The notes below the pieces were generated by a model. That model ran no database searches. It was not told the origin of the DNA and saw only the letters and a program-made list of their open reading frames with translations. A stretch of DNA of 64,000 nucleotides from Saitoella complicata NRRL Y-17804 (lineage: Eukaryota > Ascomycota > Saitoellomycetes > Saitoellales > Saitoellaceae), in contig NW_017566999.1 in the NCBI RefSeq assembly GCF_001661265.1, forward strand, positions 248,001 through 312,000, written 5' to 3'. Both the position numbers and the translations under genes were made by a program. Shown piece by piece: positions 46,604 to 56,642 of this stretch. Numbering within the stretch: position 1 is the first letter of the stretch; the number at the start of each line of letters is the position of its first letter.

Positions 46604-47809
46604 TTACATCTCGACGATTACTGGAGCATACTCTCCTGTTTCTTCTTCCATTTCGTCTTCCGCGCCTTCTCCGATCACGATGACCTCTCCGCCGTTCTCC
46701 AGATCCACGAACCCACGGCCCGCATGGGGACCACCCACAAGCTCAATTTCGTAATCAAATGCTTCTTTCAATGCTTTTAGTAGATCATCCAACCGTGCCG
46801 ATAGCACAGAAGACGGTACAACCCCCGGTGTTGCCGTAGATGCCTCCCCATCCGTGATATTCCGTCGCAAATGTCGCAATTGAGTTGCCAAAAACAAACT
46901 ATCCTCCACAATATCCCTGAACGTCGCTTCTGGAGTGCAAACAAGCTGTGCTTCAATAACATCCATGAACTCCACGAAGAACGCCTGCCAGCTCTCCGTC
47001 GCAATGGCTTCCTGCGCATCACAAACCATCTCCACAATGGTCTTCCAGGCCTCCCATCCAGCAAAGTTGGACACAGCCAAAAGACACAGATAAGCCAATT
47101 GCAACTCTCCCAACAATGCTGTCCGATCACCGGAGTGGTATGTCTGGATTGTCGAGTTGAGCACCCACGACTTATCCAATGACCACCGCGTAATATCCGC
47201 TCCAACCGAACCCGGAGGCCACGACCTCTTCAAATCAATGACAGAAAACCTCAGAACGTGTTCATCCGGCGTCGATGCCGCTCCAGTCTTCAACTCTTTC
47301 TCATCCGATATCGAAGCCGTAGTCGATCCCACACCCCACCCCGTGGGCAATATCCGATCTAGTAGCTCCTTCGTGATCCGTGTTGATAGTCTCTTGAAGT
47401 CGTCCGTGCTTGGCTGTCGTTCCTCTCCCTCAATTCCAGGCTCCCGATACGGATATGGCGCCAACCCACGTTCATCCACCGTTGTTGATGTAAGTGCTTC
47501 CGCCACCCTCAATTCATCACTCTCAGCATCCCACTCCCTCACAATAACCTCCCCACCACCCCTCGCCTCAACCCAGAACCCATCCCTCAACCCCATCCCT
47601 CCACTCACATCCGGCGACACCTGACCCTGTGCTCCCAACCCCCCTGGTACCCCAGGACTCCGGGCATAGTATACGAAATGCAACCCAGGCGGAACGTACT
47701 TGATTCCCCGAAAGTTCGGACCAGTGGTGTATGTGTGGAGGTCGATGCCGAAGGTGGAGTTGGGTGGGAGGGACGAGATGAGGAGGGTTGTTGTGTGGGG
47801 GTTTGACAT
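46604..47809 (-). CDS. AAR2: AAR2 splicing factor, U5 snRNP assembly protein
   Basis: Chaperone that holds Prp8 in the cytoplasmic U5 particle before Brr2 replaces it. Single exon of 401 residues. N-terminal domain: TLLISSLPPNSTFGIDLHTY, then FRGIKYVPPGLHFVYYA, followed by GFWVEARGGGEVIVREWD, the classical Aar2 opening. C-terminal helical domain: STIQTYHSGDRTALLGELQL, AYLCLLAVSNFAGWEAWKTI, and EFMDVIEAQLVCTPEATFRD. Length is near that of other fungal Aar2 proteins. The tail is acidic. Confidence 0.92.
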   Translation of the reverse strand: MSNPHTTTLLISSLPPNSTFGIDLHTYTTGPNFRGIKYVPPGLHFVYYARSPGVPGGLGAQGQVSPDVSGGMGLRDGFWVEARGGGEVIVREWDAESDELRVAEALTSTTVDERGLAPYPYREPGIEGEERQPSTDDFKRLSTRITKELLDRILPTGWGVGSTTASISDEKELKTGAASTPDEHVLRFSVIDLKRSWPPGSVGADITRWSLDKSWVLNSTIQTYHSGDRTALLGELQLAYLCLLAVSNFAGWEAWKTIVEMVCDAQEAIATESWQAFFVEFMDVIEAQLVCTPEATFRDIVEDSLFLATQLRHLRRNITDGEASTATPGVVPSSVLSARLDDLLKALKEAFDYEIELVGGPHAGRGFVDLENGGEVIVIGEGAEDEMEEETGEYAPVIVEM

Positions 47810-48223
47810 GTTGATCAGCTGGTGGTGTAAGGGAGGTAGAGGTGGTAAGGTGTTTGGTGAATAAAGTTGGGTCTACGTTACATTCACGTGCATTGGCGGG
47901 CGTGGTTGCCGAAGCTCAATTGGGCAAGCAAATGAAGGAGAATCAGAATGTGTTACAGATACAGATGGCAATTGTGCGTGCAGCGTGACGGCAGATGGAA
48001 TGACAGAAGGTGCAAAACGGGGGCAATGGTCAGATGCAAGGCGAATGAACAGGTATGAAAGGCAAACAGGTGCAATTTCTTGCTTTTGATATATCCCATA
48101 GATGCAAATAAACCAGAAAAAACGCCTGTTGCCCAATGATTTTTGTCTGCTTTCTCCTTCCCGAATACCGTCCAACCAAGTTCCGAAGATCGAAGTCTTG
48201 GTTGACCGCAAAGCGCATACGCT
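47810..48223. other. Intergenic gap AAR2 to RPS16
   Basis: A 414-bp gap holding the AAR2 promoter and the RPS16 3' region. I see no gene; short frames here are without bias. Confidence 0.35.
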
Positions 48224-48766
48224 TTAACGGTAAGACTTCTGGAACTTGGAGCGGGCACCCTTTCCTCCGAACTTCTTGGGCTCGGCGCGACGGGGGTCGG
48301 CGACCAAGAGGGTACGGTCGTACTGGACGAGGGCAGCCTTGATCTCGTTCTTGGACTGCTCGTCAACGAACTTCTGGTAGTAAGCGACGATAGCCTTGGC
48401 AATAGCCTGACGGATGGCGTAGCTGACAATGAGTATTAGCGAAATTCACTTGCAATGAAACTCGGAAGACTTACACCTGGGAAGTGTGACCACCACCGGA
48501 GACGCGGACACGGATGTCAACGTTGGCGAACTTGTCGACACCAGCGATGAGGATGGGCTCGTAGACCTTCAAGCGAAGGATCTCGGGCTGAACGAGCTCG
48601 ATGGGCGACCCGTTGATCTATCCAATTCAAAAGTCAACATCTTGACCTATTGGAGTCGCGGATTCTAACGGGGCTGTCGGACCTTCAAGAGACCACGGCC
48701 GGCCTTGCAGTGGGCGACGGCGGTAGCGGTCTTCTTCTTTCCGAAGCACTGGACGGAGGCAGACAT
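48224..48766 (-). CDS. RPS16: 40S ribosomal protein S16 (uS9)
   Basis: Small-subunit head protein whose C-terminal tail reaches the P-site tRNA. Exons 48683-48766, 48475-48617 and 48224-48422, introns 65 and 52 nt, give 141 residues. The spliced protein reads [60 protein letters not shown] and ends [16 protein letters not shown], an almost invariant C-terminus. It diverges from RPL13 across 345 bp. Confidence 0.97.
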
Positions 48767-49111
48767 TATTGCTGGGTGAGGACGAAGATTCGGGTGGGTC
48801 GGACGGTTCGAAGAGGGCGGTCGAGGTGGAGGTTGGAGGAGATAAATTTCTGATCCGGGGAGGGTTACGAGCGCGCTGAGCCCTAGCAGGGAGGAGGAGG
48901 GAGGCCCTGCGGCGGTGCGCTCACTCGCCACTCCTCCCAGCAGCGCACCCAGGCTGGGAAATCGAGGCAGCCGCGCTAGAGGAAATTCTCAGCTTGTGCT
49001 CGACCTTCGCCAACTCCGTCCACCAAACTTCACATAATCAGGTATGCATTGATCCCTTGTCGTCGTGCTGTTTCCACTCAGAACGCTCACCGTCGTTTTC
49101 TTGCGTTAGTC
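48767..49111. promoter_or_regulatory. Divergent ribosomal-protein promoter RPS16-RPL13, with a likely 5'-UTR intron of RPL13
   Basis: 345 bp between two ribosomal-protein starts, suggesting joint control. On the RPL13 side, 49042-49109 looks like a 68-nt intron (GTATGC donor, pyrimidine-rich TTCTTGCGTTAG acceptor) ending two bases before the ATG at 49112, so the first exon would be entirely untranslated. Confidence 0.55.
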
Positions 49112-49960
49112 ATGGGTTTCCGCGGTAACAGGGTCCTCCCCAACAACCATTTCCGCAAGGACTGGCAGACTCGCGTCAAGACTTGGTTCGACCAGCCCGG
49201 ACGCAAGCTCCGTCGCCGTCAGGCCCGTGTCACCAAGGCTGCTGCCGTCGCTCCTCGCCCCACCGAGGCTCTCCGCCCTGCCGTCCGTTGCCAGACTGTC
49301 AAGTACAACATGAAGCTCCGTGCTGGTCGTGGTTTCACCCTTGAGGAGTTGAAGGTCAGTAAGATTCGGTTTCGACCATTTGTGCGGGAAGAAGTGGTTT
49401 TGCAGGAATTGGTGTGTGGATTGGGACGGACGTCGAATAGGGGACTGGGAGAAAATTGAGATGGACGACAAGCCTGGGTTGGAAGGACTGCAATGGAGTG
49501 GAGAATGCCCTTGGAGAACGCACAAATGGCGAACAAGCCACATTTCGAGACAGAATACTGACTTTTTCGTGTCCAGGCTGCTGGTATCCCCCGCAAGCTC
49601 GCTTCCACCATCGGTATCTCCGTCGACCACCGTCGCCGCAACAAGTCCCAGGAGTCCCTTGACCTCAACGTTCAGCGTCTCAAGGCCTACCAGGCTAAGT
49701 TGATCGTCTTCCCCCGCAAGGCCGGTAAGCCCAAGAACGGTGACTCCGCCGACCTCTCTGGTGCCGAGCAGGTTAAGGGTGCTGTTCTCCCCATTGAGCA
49801 GCCCTCCAAGGAGGTTCAGACCCGTGCCATCACTGAGGAGGAGAAGGGCTTCAAGGCATACCAGACTCTCCGTTTGGCTCGCTCTGACGCCAGGTTGAAG
49901 GGTAAGAGGGAGGCTAGGGCCAAGGCCGCTGCTGAGGCCGAGGCTGAGAAGAAGAAGTAA
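49112..49960 (+). CDS. RPL13: 60S ribosomal protein L13 (eL13)
   Basis: Large-subunit protein. Exons 49112-49354 and 49577-49960, phase-0 intron of 222 nt (GTCAGT...GTCCAG), give 208 residues. N-terminus [20 protein letters not shown], then [35 protein letters not shown] across the junction, and [14 protein letters not shown]. The C-terminus is Lys/Ala-rich. The intron is long for this window; I searched it for C/D-box motifs and found none convincing. A 5'-UTR intron is likely just upstream. Confidence 0.97.
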
Positions 49961-50377
49961 ACGCATCCTAAATAAATGTGTTGTTTCTTTGGTTTGGACG
50001 GTTGGTGCAAAATGGTGTATTCTCAGGCGTTGCCGGAACTTCTTTGATTATATAAAGGGGATAACTTTCACTACATGAGGGTTGGGGGTTCTGCGCATGC
50101 CTGGAATATATCTCGTTTTGGGTTCACATTGCAATTCGTTCCGTCCGTAATCCCATATTCGACCTCGGCTCTCCCCATGACTCGGCCAATCGAGTCTCCG
50201 GCTCTCTTTCATCAAACTGCAGGCCGATGCAGTTTCCTAATCCGGTAGAGCCACATCGGTAATGGCGACTTGCAGCTTCTGAACTAAATTTAGATTTCAA
50301 CGGCAATAAGCAACGAACCGTCGGCTGCCTTCTGGCGATTGATCCCTGGTTCAACAACCGGATCTCCTGCTTCTACC
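49961..50377. other. Intergenic gap RPL13 to tafazzin
   Basis: A 417-bp gap with no gene or repeat visible. It should contain the RPL13 terminator and the TAZ1 promoter. Confidence 0.35.
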
Positions 50378-51640
50378 ATGTCGAATCCAGGGCCCATGTC
50401 GCCGGTGAACCAACCCTTCGAGGTCCGCCTTCTCGAGTTCTCCAGACGGTATCCGCGGTTCTGGAGTTTTGCGTCTGGGACAGTATGCGTTGGTATGACA
50501 CTAATCGCGAAGGGTTGGTTGAAGACGCAGAGGTCTGTTGAGGTGGGAGGGATGGAGAGGTTTGAGAAGATCCTGGCGAGCCGGGAGGCTGAAGGTCGAG
50601 GGGTGATTACAGGTTCGTTGATTTTTGTCCTATGACCTCATCGCATATGGCTAACATCCTTTTGGCAGTATCAAATCATATTTCAACGTAAGCTGAACAT
50701 GTTCGCGAATCATGAATGGCTGTTAATGTTGCTTGAAGCGTCGATGATCCTCTACTGTGGGGTACCCTACCACTTCGCACGGTCTTCAAGGGACCATCAT
50801 ACAGCAGATACTCTCTAGGCTCAGCGGATATCTGTTACACAAACTCGTATGTGAATATACTCAGTGGTGGTTGGTCTGCATGGACACTAACCTGATGTCA
50901 TTCACAGTACCCTCTCCACCTTCTTCTCCCTCGGTCAAACACTCCCAACCTACCGCTTCGGCCAGTACGGTCCCTTTCAACCCTCAATATCACGAGCGAT
51001 TCACCTCCTCTCACCTGAATACCCCACATCATCCTCAAAACCAAAGATCAAGCGAATACCATCCCTCGTTCATGTCTTCCCAGAAGGCAAGATCCGACAA
51101 CACCCAGACAGAGAAATGCGATACTTCAAATGGGGTATATCACGCATGATCCTCGAATCATGTATACCACCAGACGTCAGTCCGGACAAACCGCTTCCGC
51201 CACCGCCAATTGTGGTACCGATCTTCTTTACGGGGTTGGATGATGTCATGCACGAGAATCGAAAACGGCCTAGGTTTCTGCCGAGGATGAGGAAGGATAT
51301 CAAGTTTACGTTTGGAGAGCCATTGCCGGATGAGATGTGGACGGGGTATAGGCAGAGGTGGGCGGAGATGTGTGCGGCGCATAACTATCGGTCAACGTTT
51401 GGGAAGGAGAAGTTGGTTGATTTCTCGGACAAAGAGATTCCGGAAGAACTGAAGAATGGAGAGGAGGCGAAGGCGATGAGAAGTGAGATTGCTGCGGTGA
51501 TCAGAGAAGAGGTGGTGAAACTACGCAGGGGGATGGGATTGCCGGAGGAGGACCCAAATGCAAAGGTGGTTGGTGCGAAGCTGACGAACGGATGGGGTGA
51601 CGAGTCCGATATCATTGAGAAAGAGCCACCAGTCGTATGA
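50378..51640 (+). CDS. TAZ1: Tafazzin, cardiolipin-remodelling transacylase
   Basis: Mitochondrial membrane acyltransferase that remodels cardiolipin. Exons 50378-50612, 50669-50687 (19 nt), 50739-50846 and 50908-51640 give 364 residues. The acyltransferase motif NHISTVDDP (HX4D, His82-Asp87) is assembled across two introns, with the 19-nt exon coding SNHIST. Further matches: WGTLPLRTVFKGPSYSRYSL, GSADICYTNS, VHVFPEGKIRQHPDREMRYF and KWGISRMILES. A hydrophobic stretch near residues 30-45 (FWSFASGTVCVGMTLIAKG) fits membrane association. An upstream TTG-initiated extension is not needed. Confidence 0.94.
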
Positions 51641-51892
51641 ATGTACCATCAGCATTGTAATGGTCATGGTGGATATCTGGGATATAGGGCATAGATCAGG
51701 ATTATGACAGACAGTAGATTTAGCAACTGAAAGAGGAATGGGCGCCAATTCACTCAAGAGAAATTTATAGAAGGTATGATATGTCCTATTATTCTAACTA
51801 CTACAATGCCAAAATGTACTCCCTAACGCCAAAGTTGTATTCAAAATCCCTGCTTCTGTGAAAAGATCCTCCGACCACTACTCAGCACCAGC

Positions 51893-54800
51893 TCATCCCA
51901 TGAAGCTAAAGATGCTGTTTAGATCCACGTATCGCCTACCACACCTCTCCAAGTATTTCGCAATGACGGCTCTCTGCTTGTCAAACCTCTCACGGTTCTG
52001 CTCAGCCAAAGCGAAGACGATTGCAGCATCATCACCCTTCGCCTTTGCCCTCGCCTTATCCACATCGAACAAGCTGTCGAAGTACAACATTTGGTTGTAC
52101 ATCATCTTATCAGAGTACTCATACCTCATCTGACCTCGTGCTCCACGGGACAAGCAGGCCAGGCATCGCTTTCCATACACGCTCATTTGACGAGTACGGT
52201 TACCGCAGGCAGTGTCTTCACAGACGAGCCAGCCTTCGTAGTACATAGAAGTCTGCTGACGAATCTGGCAGTCGAGCTGGGCAGAGAGGGAAAGCGGCAA
52301 CACAAGAACACCACACTGGCATTGGATGCCGTTGGCGGTCACACGCTCCTGGGACTGGACAAGACCTTCGAAGTCAAAGGACTCCTTGCAAGCATGACAC
52401 TTGATCAGTAGCTTAGCCGCATCTTTGAAACGCTCTTCATCAGCAATCTGAGTCTCAAGGGGCTGGATGTCCTTATCCGCCGATCCCATCATAGCTTTCT
52501 GACCGATGTTGTACTTGCGGGTATCAAGACCAAGACACTCTGCAAGACGAGAAGAGTCCGTTCCCTCGATAGGCTGACAGAGACGATCCAACGGGGGGAA
52601 TATTTGCTTGACAAGGTAATGCTCAAAGTCGATCTTCAGATCCGAGCCTGTCTTCATATCCTGCGGAGGGTATGCACGAGCAGCGACATCCTCCGGGTTC
52701 TGAGTAGCACCTTCTTCTCCGGTGATGACATACGCAATGACGTCTCCAACACGAACAGCCTCACCCTTTGCCTTCTTCTTGAGAGCAACCTGAACTTGGG
52801 CCATGTGCTTCGCGTTCGGGTACTCCTCTGGGTTCTTACCGAGCTTGTTGTAGATGATATACTTGTTGACAGGGAAGTCGCCATTTCGCATCTTGGCAGA
52901 GAGCTCGCGAAGGTACTCGTGGATCTTCTCGATGACGGTCTCGGTTTGCTCACCCGACAAGATCTGGTTGAGAACGTACTGAGACGCATCCTTCGACAGC
53001 TGACAGAACTCACGACGCTTCATGTCGAGACCCTTAACCTCCATCTTGGACTCGAGCTTGCCATTAACCTCGATCAGGTTCAACGCAGCATACTTCTTCT
53101 TCATGTGCAACAACAACCTTTGGAAGACATTGTCGATGTCAATCTCAAGCAAGCGATAACGTCCGTTGACAGCAGCTTTGAACTCATTACCGATACGGAG
53201 AGCCTCCTGGTAGTTGTCAATGTTGGTGTTGATCATGACGGAGTCAGTATCACCATAGATGACCTGAAGCGCCATGCTCTCGGCCAACTCCTTCGTACTG
53301 GTGAGAGCTTCACGACCCTTATAGGTAACCAGAGCTGCCAATGGACGAGCGTAGAAACGAGACTTGGTGAAACCAAGACAACCGTACATAGAGTTAGCCG
53401 TCAACTTCAACGCAGTCTGCTTGGTATCCCACTGCGCGAGCTGCACAGGCGTGGCCTTCTTGTCCTTCATAAGATTCTTCACCTGCCTACGTCTCGCAAC
53501 GAGGTTAGCAAGAAGCTTTGGCAGGATACCCTGCGGCGTCTCGGCGTCCGGCAAGTCAGGCATCTTCTCGTCCTCGTTGGTCTCATCGATCTCTGAGCGA
53601 TCGACCGTCGTGAAACAGATATTGTACTCCTGGATAATAGACGGATATAGCGAGTTGAAATCCATGACCAAGACGAATTTGTCGTACAAACCCTTGATAG
53701 GATCAAGGACACGTCCACCAGCAAACTTGTTCTTCTTCTTGGACGTACCAGCCGTCGCATCATCGTCATCATCTTCCGGATTCGGTTCCGCAATAGGCTT
53801 CTTCGAGATCGGCTTATCAGGGCAAATGTACTTCGCCTTATTGAACTCATGCAAAAGAATGTACTCGTTCCGCTCGGCACGCGTACCCGTCAACGTCCTC
53901 GCCCACGAATTACCAGCAAGATTCGTCAATTGTTTCGTCAACGGCAACAACTGCGTCTTCAGCGCAATCGCCGCAATGAAATACGTGTCAACCTCGCAAT
54001 GCATCACAAACTCCGTCAACCCACGAGCGGTATCAGTCCACTGCTGAAGCGCCTTCTCAATATCCATCTCCTCCCTCTTCTTCCCGAGCTGAGTCTGGAC
54101 CATTTCAGTCAACGACCACGAAGTACCCTTGATTGTCGACTTGCCGAGATCGTTGGCCAAATCGCACATCAAACGCCCCGCAACGATCTTCTTCTCCTCA
54201 AACGAGTTTCCAGCAGCCCTGTTCATGAAGATTTTGGGCCATTCCCTCCTCCTCATCCTTCCCAGCCTATGCCAGTTCATCGTCTTTTTCTCCCTCATCC
54301 TGTGCAACAGCACACCATAATCAACTCCCTCGAGTCCGTGTCCAATATACACGTCCGGATCAACGCCCTGGATTTTAGTAACGAAGCAATTCAGGAGCGC
54401 ACTCTCCGTCTTCTCACACCTAATCTGCCCACGATGCTTCCTAACTTCGGTCTCAAATCCAGCGGGGAAGACACCCTTCAAAGGCCTGACAACCGTGAAC
54501 GTCGAACAAGGCAACTTCTCCGCAGGGGTAGGATCATCCATATTGACATTCTCGTAAATCCTCGCACTCGCAACCACGATCTCCTGCTTGTTCTCCGCGT
54601 GGTTCATCATGGTCCTGAACGCGAGAGACATGACCGTCAAAGGCGGAGTCTCCAGCGTACCATCAGGCAAAGTCGTGATCAGCTCAGGATCAGAAACCGC
54701 GAGTTCGAGTTTACACCACGAAGCATTCGTAACCGCATTGAAATCCGCTTCCTTGATTTCCAACCAGCAGGGACCCATGACACGCCTATAGAGCACGAAT

Positions 54801-56248
54801 TGCTCAAACAAGGGCGTATTGGTACCGAAGACGCGGGAGAACGTGTCACCATTCAACTCCTGCGGAAGCTGCGCCTTCGAGTACTCGTACAACACCTTGA
54901 GGTAATCGCCCTCGGCGGGCACACCGCCCTCCTCGAACGCATACTTCCGCTTCGAAACCTTCGACTTAAAACCCACAATACCAGCCTTGGAAAGTAGTCC
55001 AGATACCTCCTCCCAGACTTGTCCCATCCCGACCTCTTCTCCTGATCTGTGGTTCGTATCACGGGGAAGGAAGTACAGGTTCCGAAGGATCCCGTCGACA
55101 CGGACGAAAGCCGAGACGTGCGTCTGCGTTTTCTTGTTGAAAACCTTTCCAAAAAGGTAGAGCGATCCACCGAGTTCGATGTAGTCAATCCAGAAGAATC
55201 GTAAGGTACCGTTCTCCTCACACGCATCCTCGGGACTAATTTTCGAGCCTGATGACGGGAATTGCGGAGACGAGGTGATGTTCAGCGACGCATCGACATC
55301 CATCCACGCACTTGCGTCAACAGCCGCAGTAACCGGCGACGTGGGAATAGCTCCGTTCGGATGCGTCTGAATCGGCTTCAACCTATTCGGCTGCTCAGCC
55401 ATCCTTGGCACAGACCTCGTAGCTGAAACATTAACCCCTGTCGTCCGTAGCCCACGATGCGCAGTCAACGGCTTGACCACGAAATCATCCTCATCCTCCT
55501 CCTCATCCTCCGCGACGACCAACTTCTTCGCTGCAGGCGTGGGTGACGAAGGCGGGATAATTGGTTCGCCCATGTCGTAGTCGTTGTCGTCGGTCATGGG
55601 GTGGTCGGCGTCGTTGAGTTGGATGCTGGGTGGGGAGGAGGGCATGGGTGGGTCCATTTTGCGAGAGGCTGCGCGTGGGGGTGGGGATGGTGCACGCTTC
55701 TTGCGGGCTGCGCCAAGTGGGGAGGATTCGGCTGCTCGCTTGTTTGCTCGACGAGATGCGGAGGCGTATGCGGTTGAATCGTCCTCCACGTCGAAGTCAC
55801 CTAGGATGCCTGCCATGAATTCTGCGTCTTCGACTGTAGGCGCTACTGCGGTTTGGTTGGTTGTCGTTGGTACAGTCACTTTCGCAAGGTATTTGTTAAT
55901 CGACTCGTTCTTCTTCTCCTTCTGTGCCGCCTCCTCCTTCTTCTGTTTCGCAGTCTTCTTTGGTCTCTGATCGTCCTCCTCATCGCTGTACCTCTCCCTT
56001 TCAAACTCATCCTGTCCATAATCGACGTATCCCTCTCCATTATCATCAACAATGAAGTCATCCTCATCTAGTATCTCGCGTTGACGCTTAGTGTACTCTT
56101 CCTCATCGAGTTCATCGTAGATATCCTCCTCGGCTTCATCCTCGTAGGTTGCAGCACGCGTCTTTCCCGCCGCTTTGAGGGCGCGGAGTTCGGCGAACTT
56201 GTCGCGAGGATTCTTCTTTGTGTTTATTCTTCGTGATGGGCGGTCCAT
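51893..56248 (-). CDS. POL1: DNA polymerase alpha catalytic subunit
   Basis: Catalytic subunit of polymerase alpha-primase, which starts Okazaki fragments. Single exon of 1451 residues. The N-terminus carries the Ctf4-type region and acidic stretches (DELDEEEYTKRQREILDEDD). An inactive exonuclease-like domain occupies the middle. Polymerase motifs: DFNSLYPSIIQEYNICFTTV (motif A, about 863-882), LTANSMYGCLGFTKSRFYAR (motif B) and YGDTDSV (motif C, about 998). The C-terminal cysteine modules start at CHACKESF (about 1284) and include CEDTACGNRTRQM with CLAC (about 1345-1370). The absence of introns over 4.3 kb is notable here. Confidence 0.98.
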   Translation of the reverse strand: MDRPSRRINTKKNPRDKFAELRALKAAGKTRAATYEDEAEEDIYDELDEEEYTKRQREILDEDDFIVDDNGEGYVDYGQDEFERERYSDEEDDQRPKKTAKQKKEEAAQKEKKNESINKYLAKVTVPTTTNQTAVAPTVEDAEFMAGILGDFDVEDDSTAYASASRRANKRAAESSPLGAARKKRAPSPPPRAASRKMDPPMPSSPPSIQLNDADHPMTDDNDYDMGEPIIPPSSPTPAAKKLVVAEDEEEDEDDFVVKPLTAHRGLRTTGVNVSATRSVPRMAEQPNRLKPIQTHPNGAIPTSPVTAAVDASAWMDVDASLNITSSPQFPSSGSKISPEDACEENGTLRFFWIDYIELGGSLYLFGKVFNKKTQTHVSAFVRVDGILRNLYFLPRDTNHRSGEEVGMGQVWEEVSGLLSKAGIVGFKSKVSKRKYAFEEGGVPAEGDYLKVLYEYSKAQLPQELNGDTFSRVFGTNTPLFEQFVLYRRVMGPCWLEIKEADFNAVTNASWCKLELAVSDPELITTLPDGTLETPPLTVMSLAFRTMMNHAENKQEIVVASARIYENVNMDDPTPAEKLPCSTFTVVRPLKGVFPAGFETEVRKHRGQIRCEKTESALLNCFVTKIQGVDPDVYIGHGLEGVDYGVLLHRMREKKTMNWHRLGRMRRREWPKIFMNRAAGNSFEEKKIVAGRLMCDLANDLGKSTIKGTSWSLTEMVQTQLGKKREEMDIEKALQQWTDTARGLTEFVMHCEVDTYFIAAIALKTQLLPLTKQLTNLAGNSWARTLTGTRAERNEYILLHEFNKAKYICPDKPISKKPIAEPNPEDDDDDATAGTSKKKNKFAGGRVLDPIKGLYDKFVLVMDFNSLYPSIIQEYNICFTTVDRSEIDETNEDEKMPDLPDAETPQGILPKLLANLVARRRQVKNLMKDKKATPVQLAQWDTKQTALKLTANSMYGCLGFTKSRFYARPLAALVTYKGREALTSTKELAESMALQVIYGDTDSVMINTNIDNYQEALRIGNEFKAAVNGRYRLLEIDIDNVFQRLLLHMKKKYAALNLIEVNGKLESKMEVKGLDMKRREFCQLSKDASQYVLNQILSGEQTETVIEKIHEYLRELSAKMRNGDFPVNKYIIYNKLGKNPEEYPNAKHMAQVQVALKKKAKGEAVRVGDVIAYVITGEEGATQNPEDVAARAYPPQDMKTGSDLKIDFEHYLVKQIFPPLDRLCQPIEGTDSSRLAECLGLDTRKYNIGQKAMMGSADKDIQPLETQIADEERFKDAAKLLIKCHACKESFDFEGLVQSQERVTANGIQCQCGVLVLPLSLSAQLDCQIRQQTSMYYEGWLVCEDTACGNRTRQMSVYGKRCLACLSRGARGQMRYEYSDKMMYNQMLYFDSLFDVDKARAKAKGDDAAIVFALAEQNRERFDKQRAVIAKYLERCGRRYVDLNSIFSFMG

Positions 56249-56642
56249 CTTTATCTTATAATTGAGGGATACGGAGGAGGGGGTCGAGGGAGGAGTATGG
56301 AGGTGAGTTTCGCGTCTGAACTTGGCCCTCGAGACGCGTTGAACTCAATAACCCAGATTGGGAAGTACAAGTGGGTCACGTGCAGTCAAAGCAGAAAGAT
56401 GATCAATACCAATTGAAAACAGTCTGGCTCTTCAGTGCTCCTCATTCAATTACCCTTGGAGCTCGAGGCCTCTCCAGCAACTGGCCGTTGCGCGCGCACA
56501 AACCCTGAACCCACCCAAGAAGCACCGCCCCCTGGAAATCTGAGGTGTGGCTGGAATTCCGCCCGCACAAAAGTATCTCGAGGGTCCATCTGCAGAATCC
56601 TCGTCTTCGCCCACCGTTCACCGAGAAACCAGCAAAATCCCA
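56249..56642. promoter_or_regulatory. Divergent promoter region POL1-RPL7 with MluI boxes
   Basis: A 394-bp gap. A perfect MluI cell-cycle box ACGCGT lies at 56334-56339, 86 bp upstream of POL1, and TTTCGCGT at 56308-56315 is a second MBF/E2F-like site. CACGTG at 56377-56382 is an E-box that could serve RPL7. G1/S control of POL1 is inferred from these motifs. Confidence 0.6.

Noticed and set aside
49355-49576. snoRNA in the RPL13 intron
   Set aside because: No box C/box D pair with a closing stem was found.
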